A stretch of DNA of 64,000 nt from Pholiota molesta. Lineage: Eukaryota > Basidiomycota > Agaricomycetes > Agaricales > Strophariaceae. Each line of letters begins with the position of its first letter. Position 1 is the first letter of the stretch. The stretch lies in the NCBI GenBank assembly GCA_014925825.1, contig JACGCK010000001.1, positions 992,001-1,056,000 of the forward strand, written 5' to 3'. The notes under the pieces are model-generated. The model made no database searches. It saw only the letters and a list, made by a program, of their open reading frames with translations, and had not been told where the DNA came from. Below are positions 22,117 through 34,633 of the stretch, one piece after another. The position numbers and the translations under genes were made by a program.

Positions 22117-23716
22117 ACGCACTGCTCGATGCAAGGCATGCCCGCGTCAATGAGTTGATACGCATACTGCGGGGCTCTTCTCATTTCTTTCTTTCTCTCT
22201 CTCTCGTCTGTGGCTCGTTTCTCTAGATTCCATCTCTTCATCGCCATCATCGAACCTACACTACGCTCGACCAGCAACCCGACTACATACACCACTTCAA
22301 GTAGGTCGTGGGTTAGTTTCCGTTTACGTCCGTCTCTCCGTTACGCGCATGTACTATTTTTCCTTTTCCATTTCCTTTCTCACTCTATTTCCACTGTGAA
22401 TACGGGCTCTCATCTGCTGCTGTGTCATTCTTATTACGCTTTTCCGGCCCCTTCCCGTTTTGAAGACATCTATCCAGTCCTGTGGGACATATAGGGTCGC
22501 CGTCGCTTCCAGCCGTCTCACACCATTCACACATACAATACACACCTCATATACGCCGCCGCCTTCTTATCGGAACACCATCCTCCGCCGCATACACTGT
22601 CGCTACCGTGCTTTCCCGGATCGACACCACCACCGCTACCTCTCCCCCGCCCCAATTGTTCCACGACCCCTTTTGAGAGAAGAGAAGAGGCCCACCACGC
22701 TGTTGTTTTTGCCTCTTCGGCATGGAATTATTCTTTGTGTGTCAAATTTTACCGGACTCCGTATATATTTTTATTCGAGCCTTGTCTACAGCACAAAGTG
22801 GCGTGCATTTGTCGATACTTGCCCAACATCATCGGTCCCTTATCTTGACGTTACTCGTCACGTATCTCTTCACCCCTTGTCTGTCTGTCCGCGCGACTGT
22901 CCGTCTTCTCAGTTCGTATCCAGTATTTAACTCTCTACATACGCACACTAATCGCCTTCGCTACCCTCCGTCCCTATCGTTTGGTATTGGCATATATTTG
23001 TTTTCCCTTCACGAATATCTCATTTTTTCACGTCTTCTTATTTCCTTTTGTTCTTCCTTTTTACTTTTCTCCCTGCAGCACGTTCCTTCGGCCTCGATGA
23101 AGGACGTTACAGAGTCCGTACGTGACTCACGAAAAGCACAAAAACAACTTTTGGCCCATTCGACTTTTGCGCTTCATCTGATCTCCTATATTACCTCGCG
23201 CGTTCGTGTCCCTACCCACCCCATCACCGCCACTTCACCACTTCCTTCCCCGCCTTTACCTTCCGCCCTCGACACCCCGATCTCTACCTGCTCCTCCATA
23301 TATACGTCTCCCTGCCACCTTTCTTGTTACCCGTTGCCCTCTACCCATTCAGATTCGCCGTATATGTTACCCCCTTTTTTTTCGTAGGCGCATAGTTATG
23401 CAAATTTGGTTCATATAGTCCCAACTAGTATCCTGATCCTGATACACTATATGCACACAATACATGCTTCTTCCATCCTCGATTTATTATAGCTCAACAT
23501 CATATGAATTCTAAGTTGATATGACAGAAGGTTCTGAATTTGACTCATACTGACTCATACATACATGTGTGAATGACATTGTTGTGTGAGATGTTCGTGC
23601 GAAACGAAAATGCCAACTTGGAATGCATGTGAATGCATCTATTGATTGTCCCAAAAATCTTATACATATGTACAGTGCAATTTGTTTATTATTCCTAACC
23701 GCGCAAAAGAAGGAAC
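22117..23716. other. long non-coding, pyrimidine-rich intergenic region
   Basis: This 1.6 kb stretch lies between the stops of the cyclin gene (plus) and UBA1 (minus). From about 22180 to 23390 the plus strand is strongly biased to C and T, with runs such as TTTCTTTCTTTCTCTCTCTC. The 221-codon ORF at 22722-23387 follows from this bias (Ser/Leu/Pro/Thr-rich, no domain), and I do not call it a gene. A long cyclin 3' UTR or an unannotated non-coding transcript are both possible. Confidence 0.5.
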
Positions 23717-26700
23717 CTAAATGCGAACAACAATGAAAGGAATCTGTAGAATACAAGAAGCGTTAGTGCCTGAATTGCTAAGTGTGATAAAATAATCATA
23801 CCTCGACATCCTCGTCATTTTCGTCGGACACCATGACCTCAACAATCAGATACGTGACATGAGGCGGGATTGGCTTCTTGCTGACGTGCTCAACGAGAGC
23901 GCTAAACTTCATGCCCAATCTCTCATCGCTCTGATTAATCAAACAAATGATGAGGGTAACGACGCAAATATTGAGATGCCGGGACGAACCTTCTTCTTTC
24001 CAATCCAAGGGTTCCAAAGCATGCTGACACCTTGACTGACCATCGTGATGGTGAGTTTATGATTCTCTTCGAAGTGAGTCACGATTTCCTTCAGAGTGGG
24101 GTCATTCTTGAACTCAAAGCGGTCCCAGAGTGTCCACTCTGTCTCTCCATACTTCGACTTCGGTGCGGCGATGGGTTCAGAGAATCCGAAGAATGGCAGA
24201 GCCAAGTTAACGAAACCATTCTTATAGTCTTCCAGTTTCTTCTTTCCGCCGATGATCTGTTAGAAATATGCTTAGCATAAAAATAATGCCCCGTATCACA
24301 GATTTCATACCTTGTAAAGCTCCAAGCAGACAAGGCCGGTGACAAGAGACGTTGTGGTTGCGATAGCAGGAATGATTTTTCCTGCAATCTGCTTCGTCGT
24401 ATGCTTGTCTGCAGTTGTGATACTGTAGTTCATGGCACGAAGATTGGACGCTGCCGTAATGAAGTCGATATGGTGGTTGGTGTCATCGTCCTTTTCGAAT
24501 TCACAAGGATTCAAACGGTATCCGGCCAAAGAAGAGGGAGAAGGAAGTTTAGAAGTAAGGTCCTCAGCGTCTTCATCTGCTGCTATATGTTAAGCAAGGG
24601 ATGCAATGCCAGCGTGGACAAAACACTTACCACCTCCACCAGCCTGGGGAACAGGGTCATTATCGTTGATCTGGACCTTTACACCGCTCTTGGGGGTGAA
24701 TTCGGGAACGATGATAGAATCTGCGATCTTGCGGAAGAGCGCAGGGTTGGTATCACCCCGAAGACCGTAGTTGAATGCATGCAAGTTGGCAGCAGCGATA
24801 ATGTATTCCAGATGGGTAGGCTTGCAGGAACAATTCAGTCTTTATAGCTCTCAAGTCAAAGTGACGATCGAAAAACTTACATCGTTGGAATTGAAGACAA
24901 GTGGCTCTGGAGCTCGCTTGGGTCCACTCCAGAAGGGTTGTCCGGTGCTAGTTACTGCATCCTTGGGTAGACTGAACAAGAGTTGGCGGATGTCATTGTT
25001 GTAATCTCGTTCAAACTGAAGACGAGCCCAAACGATGCACTCTTCGAATGTTAACGGCTTGTTGGTAACCAGGAATGATACAATTTGCTCAATCTGTTCT
25101 TTCTGTTGACCCGAGTACTTGAGGGTGCTCTCCAAATAATTCGGTTCAGAGAGATAGGCATTGGCGGCTTGTGCTGGTTTAACAAACAATGAATCGAATT
25201 GCGTTCGGCTCCACTAGAAGAAAGTTAGCATCTCAATAAGACATCTAAAGATGTTAACCCCACCTCAATTGTGTGGTTGATGGCATTAGGGAAATTCTTA
25301 ATAGTGCATGACGGAGTCTCCTTCTCGGGAGGATCTTGCGAGGACGCATATGATTCGGTCAAATCAGGAATGATGACTTGCGTATTTCCTTTGGTACCCA
25401 AAGTACCGGATTCAAGGAGAGGCTTCCGATAGAAAACACAACGTTGATCCATATACAAGCCTTCCCACCTCCAATATTAATAATTTGCGACAGGAGAAGG
25501 AGGAAAAATCACATACGGGCTTTGATATTGTCTAGAGCGTTGGTAACACCATCAATTTGAGCGAAGAAGGCTTCATCATAAATATCTATTTCAAATATCG
25601 ATTAGCAATGCCCATATAAACAACAAGAGAGATACGAACTTTCTGTCGCGGGCCCAACAGGTTCTTGCTTAGCAAGAATCTTGCCTCTCAATCAGGATTC
25701 ATCTCTGCAACAGCGGCAGCAGCAACTTCGGACTTGAATTTGCCCAAATCCTTGGCACGGAAAAGGAATTGACGATTGAGGTTACTCTTTTCAATAGTGT
25801 CCAGATCCGTGACATGGACGATTCCTTGTGGACCAGAGCCAACCCCCATCAAGCTCCAATTCTTCAACATCTCGCAACCAATAGCACCAGAACCTACAAG
25901 GAATTGGCGATGGTTGGCGATTTTCTCTTGAAATACCTTTCCAAATACAGCAATCTGTCTGTCATATCTGGAACCGATTGGCTGAACGTCTTGTTCGGAG
26001 GGCAAATCGTCGGGTAGGGATTCCAAAGAGTCGAAGTACATATGTTGGAATGTTGGGTGGAATTTGGCAGAGATAGCCTTCAAAACTTCTTGAGCAACAA
26101 AACCACCTGTAACTGCGTTCATCGGCGACAGATCGCCCGTGGCTTGGTAGGATAACTCTCGCAAGATTTTCTCGTCGACGTCCGCATCCAGCTTCTTCGC
26201 GAGGGCAATAACTTCAGCAGCATCTTCCTCATTCCTAGGTCTCGGAGAACGGTTGTGAATAGACTCGAATTCGGAAATGGCTTGGAATCCAACGTGAAGG
26301 ATAGCAGGGCGATCGAATTTGGCAAAATCGGTGATGAGGAATTCGGGACTCTTCAAAGATTCTCTCAAAGATTTCTAGTGAGATTATTAGCGATTTGAGC
26401 ACGAAACAATCAATCATATTGATAACACATACAAAGTTTAGAATCTTGGGCATTTTGACTTGTGTAAAGATTCCTCCGGTTTTATAATCACTGAGGTTTG
26501 AAGTATCACCAATAGCGAATGTGTAAGGTCCCTTCACTGAAATTTTGCGTGGCTCGCAGGCATTCAACTCAGTCATCCCTTGGACTTCTGAGAAGGTTAC
26601 GAAATCTCCATCCTCCAGGCCATGTCGTGTCTCATCAAGACATGTCACAACGCCCTCTTTATCCTAAGGGCGCATGGGATTAGTGCAGAACATTCAAGTT

Positions 26701-27636
26701 AATATGAATTAGAGCGAACCTTCTCTACGGAAACGATCATGCCCGTCAGAACTTGCTCGCCGGTGGGGTCCACGCAAGTGAATTTAGCACCAAAGTCGTT
26801 GAATGCGGAACTGATACAAAGATTGGGATCAGAAAGCTAGGCAAAATGCTCAAGAGAACATACCCAAAGAGACCCCTAGTTTCTGCAGCAATGAAGTGGA
26901 CACCATTCTCATGGGTCCAATCGTTTATCTCCAACTGTTTCTTATAAGAAACCCCGCAAAGAACTACAACCTGCATGTTCTTGTCAGAAAAGTAGCAACA
27001 GAATGGAAAATGGTAAACTCACATGGAAACCCTTGATAAGATCAACTGTAATTTCATCGCCAGGCTTTCCGCCAAGATCTCGAACTGGAACGTAGGTGTT
27101 CAATTCCGCTAGGCGAGGTAGCGTAGCTGCAGCTCGCGTTTTTCCAATATCTTCAGCCCGCAAAAAGAACTAGGAATGATTGAGATATGCTATGATAATA
27201 GAACTGTTGTGTATGACATACCTGTGAGCTAAGATCTTGAAGAGTTACAGGAGTGGTATCGAAGATAGTAACGGATTTGACACCGGCAAGAATGACGTTT
27301 TTGGCTATAGCTTTATGTTAATGCCTGGGATGGTTTCAAGAAAGTAGAGTTGACTTACCAACTTCCACGCCGAGACCCTGCAGGCCGACGATCAGAACAT
27401 TAGACGCCGCCATCTTCTTCATTGCTAATGATGGGTCAATGCAAGTTTCGAGACAATGAGATCATTGATACAGTACCTTCGTGTCCTAGCACATATCTAT
27501 TCGAAGGGCACCATTAGTAAAGAGACGACAGCAATGTAGATGTCGATATAGCTTACAGTTGACGCGAGTAGAGACCTTCATCGATAGCCGTCTCGTCGAT
27601 GTCCATTTTATTGGCTATACTCGAGGAATCAGCCAT
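23717..27636 (-). CDS. UBA1: Ubiquitin-activating enzyme E1
   Basis: The gene runs from [21 protein letters not shown] at 27636 to FIVVRI at 23717 in roughly fifteen exons. The active adenylation domain has [13 protein letters not shown] (nucleotide loop), [17 protein letters not shown] and [14 protein letters not shown]. The catalytic-cysteine domain has [12 protein letters not shown], and the ubiquitin-fold domain follows [16 protein letters not shown]. The enzyme forms ubiquitin-adenylate and then a thioester, feeding the whole ubiquitin pathway in cytosol and nucleus. A single frame break near 25690 (AEMNPD to [11 protein letters not shown]) is repaired by one T. The residue before the catalytic Cys is Ser where Met is usual. 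The 12 bp motif GTCACATGATCA lies 128-139 bp upstream of the start. Confidence 0.96.
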
Positions 27637-28110
27637 GGTTATAATTGAGATTGGATGTTCTGGATGCTGGGTGTGTGTAAAAGAGGGATGGTCGAATTAG
27701 TAGTGTACAGAAAGAGAGGCAAGTGGCAGACCCAATCTCTCCTCGGGCGCGATGTAATAATGAGTCACATGATCACGCAAGATTGATAAGCCGATTATCG
27801 TTCTCCTCGGTGACACAGCCACGTCAGTGTAAGTAATGACTCCACTATACCGAGTCAGAACTTAGAAGGGATATAATTCATCCTTTAAAAGCGAAAGGAG
27901 ATAACGATTACACAGTATTGCCATAGCCTAAGGAAGGGGAAAGGAAAGCACTATGAACTACGAGTGCTTGCAGTGATTGAACAGTCTGCCCATAATACTT
28001 ATCTACAACTTATCTATCTTCTTATCTATCTTGTTTCGCTACAACGCATCAAATGAAATGGAATGACAAGTTCCTGCTCATGCCAGAAAGAAAAGAAATG
28101 ACAATGTTCA
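27637..28110. other. intergenic: UBA1 promoter and cactin 3' region
   Basis: These 474 bp contain the UBA1 promoter, with the element GTCACATGATCA at 27764-27775, and the cactin 3' UTR. I see no coding signal. Confidence 0.5.
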
Positions 28111-30619
28111 TTATTTTCGATAGAACTTTTATTCATGAACGTAAGCACACAATCATATTTGACAAATTTTAGGACTCACATTCCGGCGGAAATTGAACCA
28201 TAACGAAAGGCATCCTCTGTCGAAGCTACTTCGGAAACCCCTAAATGACCTGTCTTAGCATCGTGATTCTGAGTGGGAAACAATATTCCATACCGTTTGT
28301 GAGAGAACTCCCATTCACGATTGACGATACGGAAGGCAATATCTTCGTATGGAGGGCCAGCACTGAAATGTAACAAAACAGTTTCGTCGTTGCCTGGCTC
28401 TTTGACGATTTTGTAGGTCGGAGCTTTGGACTTGTCAATGAGATCGGGATAGAAAATGTTGAACTAGAAAGACGGTATGAACATGAAGAAGTTTGGAAAC
28501 AAGAAGATAAAGGAGGGACCTTGTATCCTTGAACAACTTTCGGAGGAGGATTGTCGGTACTACGAGGATCCCGGATTAGACAGAACTCCACAGGATATCA
28601 GTTTCACTTACTCATAATGAGTTTGGTTATACTTGTTCCATTCATACCCTGTATGAACGCGATTGAAATATCTTGGTTTACGCGGTCGATATTTGTCTTC
28701 CCAATTGTATGTCGTTGGATTGGCGATATTCTCTTCAAGATTGAACAGCTCTTCCTCTTCATCGAGATCTTTCTCTGCTTCAGCTCTGTAAAGAGCCTCT
28801 GATGCAAGATCAGCGCCACTTGCAGCTTCTTCATTAGGAGCTTCGACGGCAGCTGGTTGAGCAACCTTGGGAACGAAGCGGGATGCGGCCACGGACCGCC
28901 GTTGTTCGAACTATGATGAATCAGTTACGAAGTGCATGGTTTGAAATAATTCTCGGTACATACCAGCGTTCTGCGATCTTCTTTCTCGAGTATGATGTCA
29001 ACGTCTCGCTCGTCAGGAGATAGTTTGGTAATATCAATCAACGGGGGGCTCATAGAACGATCATATGCCTCGATGTCTTCCGCCGGAACAACTTCCTCAG
29101 CCATTTCCATCTCGACAACCACATCTCCAGCCGTCCTTCGAGAAGCAAACCTCGCGACGCCTGCTAAGAGTTCTTCCTGCGCTTGCAAAGCTTCGTCGCG
29201 TTGACGTTTCCTGAGCTGTTCGAGCCTGTTGCGGACAACTACTTCATGTAGACTCTTTAGTTTAGCCTAAAAAAGAGTGTTAATTCAGTAAATAGACTAA
29301 ATGTGGGCATTAGTTACCTTTGCCTTCCAAACCAGTAATTTCTTGAGCAAGCCTTCCCAATAGTCGGTGTCCACAGGCTCTCCGCTTGTAAGTTTCTCCT
29401 GTATCCGCCTCTGAAGAGCACTCAGATCCTCGTAGGTCTTTCCAGAGAGTAAGGCTGCAATATCAGCTTCCACTGCTGCTGTGGCCGCAAGTCCGATCCT
29501 TTCATTTGATTCGATTCGATCCAAACGGTCTTTGCACACAACCATCATGTTCTGAGAGTGTCCATAAGCACGATATAAAGACAGGGAGATACGATGAACG
29601 CTAACTCACCGTCCAAAAATCAAGATTAACATCAGAAGTTTCCAATGTTAGATATCGTTCTATGTCGTCATGTAATTCATGTGTTTGATCGGTTGATAAA
29701 CTCTAGTGTAGATGTCAGATATTATGTGAATAACACATATCATCGAATACACTCACATCGAATATGTTGTAAGGTTCGTCCAAATCAATTTCTAGGCCAG
29801 CTTCTTCGTCCTCTTCGTCTTTGTCTTCCTCGTCTTCAGCTGGTGCCTTAACGTACTTCAGGTTCAAAGCCAAAAAGTCGATTGCCTTGGCACGTTTCTC
29901 CTTGATACGGATAGCAGCTCTCCTCCGTTCTTGCTCTAATTGAAAGTCGCCGTCTTTGGACAACCATTCCGACATCTGTGCTGACTCTTGGAGTCTGGCC
30001 ATCCTCATTTCTTCCTCTTCACGGAGTCTAGCTTCGACCTCCCGTTCAGCACGTCTTCGATTCAAGCGTTCCAACTCCTCTTTCGCCTCTTGTCGTCGTA
30101 TAGCATCCTTGCGCTGCGCTTCCGCCAGAGTCAGTCCTTTCTTTCGCTCCATTTCGTTCTTTTTGTGCCAACTAAATTGTTGACCAAGATTAATGTCATG
30201 AAACGGATTGTCGGTAGCGCTGTAGATGCTGAGCTCGGCAACGCGACGAGCCTCTTCTTCGTCCCTAAGGCGCTTCTTCTCTGCTTTTCTAGCCTTTCGT
30301 TCCTCTGACTTATCTCTCTTCCGCCTGATAATAGATGGCTGTTAGAACTGTAGATACGATGCCAACGACTATGGACTGACTTTTTCTCTTTCCGGTCGCT
30401 ACCATCTTTACTTCGACTTCGGTCACGCTTCCGACGGTGCGAGTCTTCATCCCTATCCCTGTCCCTGTTTCTGCTGCGACTCCGACTTCGTCTTGACTTT
30501 GAAACCTCGTTTGTCGGTCGTTTACTGTCGTGACGAGAGGAGCGCACATCCCGCTCGGCGTGTCGCTCGTCGTCGTTGTGTCTTCTGCGCGGGGAAGGAG
30601 AGCGTGTATGCCTGCCCAT
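28111..30619 (-). CDS. Cactin, spliceosome-associated protein
   Basis: The start is MGRHTRSPSPRRRHNDDER at 30619 (a Met 11 codons upstream is possible). An RS-type N-terminus is followed by a long charged helix with the conserved block SIYSATDNPFHDINLGQQF. The mid-domain has WEGLLKKLLVWKAK and LSPDERDVDIILEKEDRR. The C-terminal cactin domain is complete: KYRPRKPRYFNRVHTGYEWN, VVQGYKFNIFYPDLID, HFSAGPPYEDIAFRIVNREW and GFRSSFDRGCLSLWFNFRRN. A last mini-exon encodes FYRK. The frame is intact over about eight exons. Cactin is a nuclear splicing cofactor; in basidiomycete yeasts the orthologue (CAY1) is needed for correct intron recognition. Confidence 0.95.
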
Positions 30620-30949
30620 ATAAGTTGGTGTTTGATGAGACCTGTTTGGCAAAGGGATATGGATACCTGCTGGTCAAGCAGGTCGAGGGGGGCCAGGCCG
30701 GCTCCGCGCTAATGTCCAAATTGTTTGCAGGAGAGGGCAACAGCATACTTGAACAAATAGCAACTTGCCAAACTGGGCATCATGCATACAGTGATGATGA
30801 TGTCGATAATTGATTGTTCGGGTCAGACATCCTCTTCGACTCAGCGCCAGTGGCTTTCTTGTTTTCTCTTCATCTCTATCTCTGTCTGGTCATCTAGTTT
30901 GTCTAGAATTCCTGGGAATATATCTATCGGCCAATATCTATACATCATA
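30620..30949. promoter_or_regulatory. divergent promoter of cactin and MCX1
   Basis: These 330 bp separate the two start codons. No ORF of note is present and the MCX1-proximal half is C/T-rich. I cannot assign specific elements. Confidence 0.45.
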
Positions 30950-33327
30950 ATGTTGTTCCCTCGACGGCCCAGCCTTCAATCATCTATACTCTCTCAACTC
31001 TTTCGTCATACAGGCTTTAGTCCTGGGAGAACTCTCCGCACTCAGCCGCACAACAATAATCACGATTATGGCGAGGCAGGGAATTATACAAATCCTCTGA
31101 GATCTAGTGTTGCGACACCACGCGAGGTATGTCGAGTTACGGTCCCGTCAACCCCCGAGGATCTAACACGGCGAACATGTGTGTCGTGACTAGCTTGTCG
31201 AATACCTCAGTCAATTTGTTGTAGGACAAGAGCAAGCGAAGAAAGTCCTCTCTGTGGCGTGAGTTTGGGATGGTTAGTCGATCTAAAATCCCATCTGATA
31301 TCTAAATCTTCAGTGTTTTCAACCATTATAATCGGGTGCGAGCAAACATAGCAGCCACTGAGCAGGAGGAATACGACACATTCAATGACCCAGTTTCTGA
31401 CATGTCAGGTACTTAATCGTACATCCGGTTATGAGAGATTAAATACGAAGAAAACATTCTATAGAGCCTTCAGGAGTTTCAGCTGCTCGCTTGCGCCCTT
31501 TGCGCAAAAATGTGCCTTCAATGATGTCCTTACGGAGTCGGGAGAGGCTACCTTCTTTCGAGAAGAGCAATGTTCTAATTTTGTGTGTCGCCTTTATAAA
31601 ATTTACCTGCCATCTGCTTGACGATTTAACTCTTAGGGGCCCGACAGGATCTGGTAGGATTTTCTTTTCTTAGGACTGATATTTGAATTGACATGGTTTT
31701 AGGAAAGACATTACTTGCTCGAACGCTTGCGAAAGTACTTGATGTGCCATTTTCCATCAGCGATGCCACATCATTCACTCAAGTGAGAATTGCTCTCTAA
31801 TTACCTAGTCAATGCTCATTTTCTATAGGCAGGATGTAAGGGATAGTTATACTGACTTATCATTGTGTCTAACACTATAATAACAGATGTTGGTGAAGAT
31901 GTGGATATGGCCATCCAGAGGCTGGTGTGTGAATTCAAATATTTATGAAAGTGTTAAACTCATAGATCCAGGTGCAAGCGGCTAATTGGGACCCCATGCG
32001 AGCCAGGCAAGCCTAGCTTTCATGGTCTGCAATGAGATTCATTCTCAAATTTATCAATAGTACCGGTATCGTTTACATCGACGAGATTGACAAAATTGCA
32101 CGTCGGTCCAGTTCTGGGTCGGAAGGCGCAAGGGATGTTGGCGGAGAGGGTGTACAGCAGGCACTATTACGAATGCTGGAGGGATCAATAGTCACAGTTC
32201 AGGCCAAGGGTGGGGGTGCTGCGGATATTCCCCCTCCAGTGGAATCAACCACACGAGGAGGACAACGTGTACCGCATATCGCTAGTGCTCGTAAGTCAAA
32301 TCCGATTCTGTTTTACGAGCTCATGATTGATTTTATTTTTGTCTTCAGCCAGACCTGATGTATACCACATTGATACCTCCAATGTCCTTTTCATTCTCAG
32401 TGGCGCCTTCGTCGGATTGGACAAAATCATCAAACAACGGATGGCTAAAGGGGTCAGTCAGCATGTTACTCACATATAGCTAATAATCATTAATAGACTC
32501 AAATTTCTAGTCTATCGGATTTACTGCAACCTTGGCCTCTGATTCTTCTTCGTTGCCATTCTTTACCTCCAATCGCAAAGTTCCTCAGAACCCATTGGAT
32601 CTCGTCGAAACTTCAGGTAACTTTACAATCATAAAGTAATTCATTATTTCTGATGGAAACTCCTTAGATCTCGTTCAATATGGGTGAATCTACCGCACAT
32701 ACATCTATTTTTTCTAACGGGCTAATTCGCCATTTCATTGCAAGATTTATTCCAGAATTTATTGGTCGACTTCCTTCAATCACATCTCTAGCTCCTTTAA
32801 CCATGTCGGATCTTCGAAAAATATTGACCGAGGTCAAAGGCTCTCTTATATCTCAATATACATCGCTGTTCGGATATTCCGGTATCGAAATTCGCTTCAC
32901 GAGTGCTGCAATCGATGAAATCTGCCAGAAAGCATTCGAGCGCGGGGGTGGGGCTCGTGGACTGCGAGGTATCATGGTGAGCCATACATAGTCTTCTTTT
33001 TTGTATGGAAAATAACTGGGATCTCAGGAGAAACTACTCTTGGACCCCATGTATGAAGCACCGTAAGTAAATCTGTTTTCAGAAATTACGTTATTCACAT
33101 TTAAAATCTGCGTTTTGATCTTCGATATCTTCAGAGGCTCGGTAAGCGTGTTCCATTTGGGATCGTAGTCGCCATTTAACATCTTGTTAAGGCCATTTCG
33201 CATGTTCTTATCACGGCTGACACTGTCAAGGGTGTTTCACCACCTGGGTATTGGAGACGAGGCCAGGGTCTATCATTCTGGCAGGCTTGGGCTAAAGAAG
33301 AAGAATCGTATTCTCAGAAAAAGGTAT
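30950..33327 (+). CDS. MCX1: Mitochondrial ClpX-type AAA+ unfoldase (Mcx1)
   Basis: The N-terminus [20 protein letters not shown] is a plausible mitochondrial presequence. The AAA+ core follows: [15 protein letters not shown], Walker [17 protein letters not shown], pore-region [20 protein letters not shown], Walker [19 protein letters not shown], and the C-terminal small domain [10 protein letters not shown] and [17 protein letters not shown]. The protein lacks the ClpX zinc-binding domain, as does yeast Mcx1, which acts in the matrix on haem synthesis enzymes. The gene has about ten short introns. One (32007-32060) begins with GC rather than GT, which is needed to join RAS to TGIVYIDE. The frame is intact to the stop at 33327. 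Confidence 0.94.
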
Positions 33328-33631
33328 AAATTGAAGTACCTTGAACCTATACCCTAAGTAGCTGTATTTCACCTTGAAGGATCTGGATTTTTGTCTTACA
33401 TATAGACGCATTTGTATAGTAGTGCATTCTTTCTGTTGTAATGTACCTGTTCGACTCTGACCGGAAAATTCTACTGGTGGCACCAATGACGCATGAACAA
33501 CGTTTACAGAAATTTACACCTCCGTATTGTATCAGAATGTAAGATTTGAAATGGAAATATGAATTGGTATGAAAAAAGCAGAAAGAAAGTGGCAAGCGAG
33601 TAACAGGCTGAAAACACCAAGATCAAGTTGC
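33328..33631. other. convergent intergenic region MCX1/YRB1
   Basis: These 304 bp lie between two stops and hold only the 3' UTRs of MCX1 and YRB1. The small ORFs in them look like chance. Confidence 0.5.
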
Positions 33632-34488
33632 TCAATCTTTCTTCTCCTCTGCGGCCTCTGTCTCCTCCGCTTTGGATTCCTGCTCTTCCTTCTTCTCCTC
33701 GGCTGCCTCTTCCTCCTTTTCGGGTTCAGCGGCCTTGGGTTCGCTCTGGGGTTCACCAGAAAGCAGAGAGACATTCTTCTTCTGGGCATCTTCGAACGCG
33801 GCCTTGAACAGAGCAGCATCTATACACAATAAATCAGTTGTTGTTGGATGCCGGGAAGTCATTTTATTTACTGTCTTGGTTGGCGAAACGGATGGCCAAG
33901 GTCTCCGATGTTGGGGGGTTTTCCGAGTAATCGGCAGCGACTTTCCAGACCCAACTCCTGTCAGATCCAACGTTTGGTTGCAATCGCATCTCTCCAGAGA
34001 CTGGAAGGACAAGATCAATGAGCGTGGCACAAGATCATCTGAACGAGATACGCACTAATGTGGTTCGCGCAGACTTTCAAAGTCTTGTCGCGTCTCATCA
34101 CGAGCCTGACTTTCTTGCTTTCCTTATGCGACAGGAGACGGACATCGCCAGTTCCACGTTCCTTCCACTCGGAGGAGTCCCCATCGAATCGGAACAGTTT
34201 GGCACGCCTGGAACGGCAAGATCGCAAGTTGGTTAGTGGACGCGATTTATCACGATCGTGTCGATTAAACGGACGCACATCTTGAAAAGAACGTCCTCAT
34301 CCTCCTCGTGTGTTTTCGTGTCGACTTGCTCGGTGAGCCTGATTACGGGTTCGAAGTGCACATCGACTTCCTCCTCCTAGTGAGACGGGGAAGAGCGGTG
34401 ATCAGCGGATGGATAAAGCATATCAGTTGCGCAGAGATCAGAGGAGAGTACGCACCCTGGGGACAAGTGCGGAAGTGTTTTCAGACAT
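33632..34488 (-). CDS. YRB1: Ran-binding protein 1 homologue
   Basis: About 200 residues in five short exons run from [11 protein letters not shown] at 34488 to a Glu/Lys/Ala-rich acidic tail ending at 33632. The Ran-binding domain is clear: [76 protein letters not shown], and [19 protein letters not shown]. RanBP1 stimulates RanGAP and releases RanGTP from exported cargo in the cytoplasm. The frame is intact. It shares a 145 bp promoter with EMP24 on the other strand. Confidence 0.95.
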
Positions 34489-34555
34489 GGTGTGCAGGAG
34501 ATGGTTGAGGAGATCGCAGAGTCAATAGAAAATATTGGAGTCCGTGATAGGCATG

Positions 34556-34580
34556 GACCCCAGAACCCTATTCTGGGGTC
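34556..34580. promoter_or_regulatory. palindrome in the YRB1/EMP24 bidirectional promoter
   Basis: GACCCCAGAA and its exact reverse complement TTCTGGGGTC are separated by CCCTA. The site lies 68 bp from the YRB1 start and 54 bp from the EMP24 start. A palindromic protein-binding site serving both genes, or an RNA hairpin in a 5' UTR, is possible. Confidence 0.4.
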
Positions 34581-34633
34581 TATTTCCCCTTGTGTCGTGG
34601 ATGGCTGCCTCCACCAAGCCTGCAAAAGCCACC

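Noticed and set aside
22722..23387. 221-codon ORF in the pyrimidine-rich region
   Set aside because: Composition (Ser, Leu, Pro, Thr, Phe) follows directly from C/T bias; no domain, intron or homology signal.
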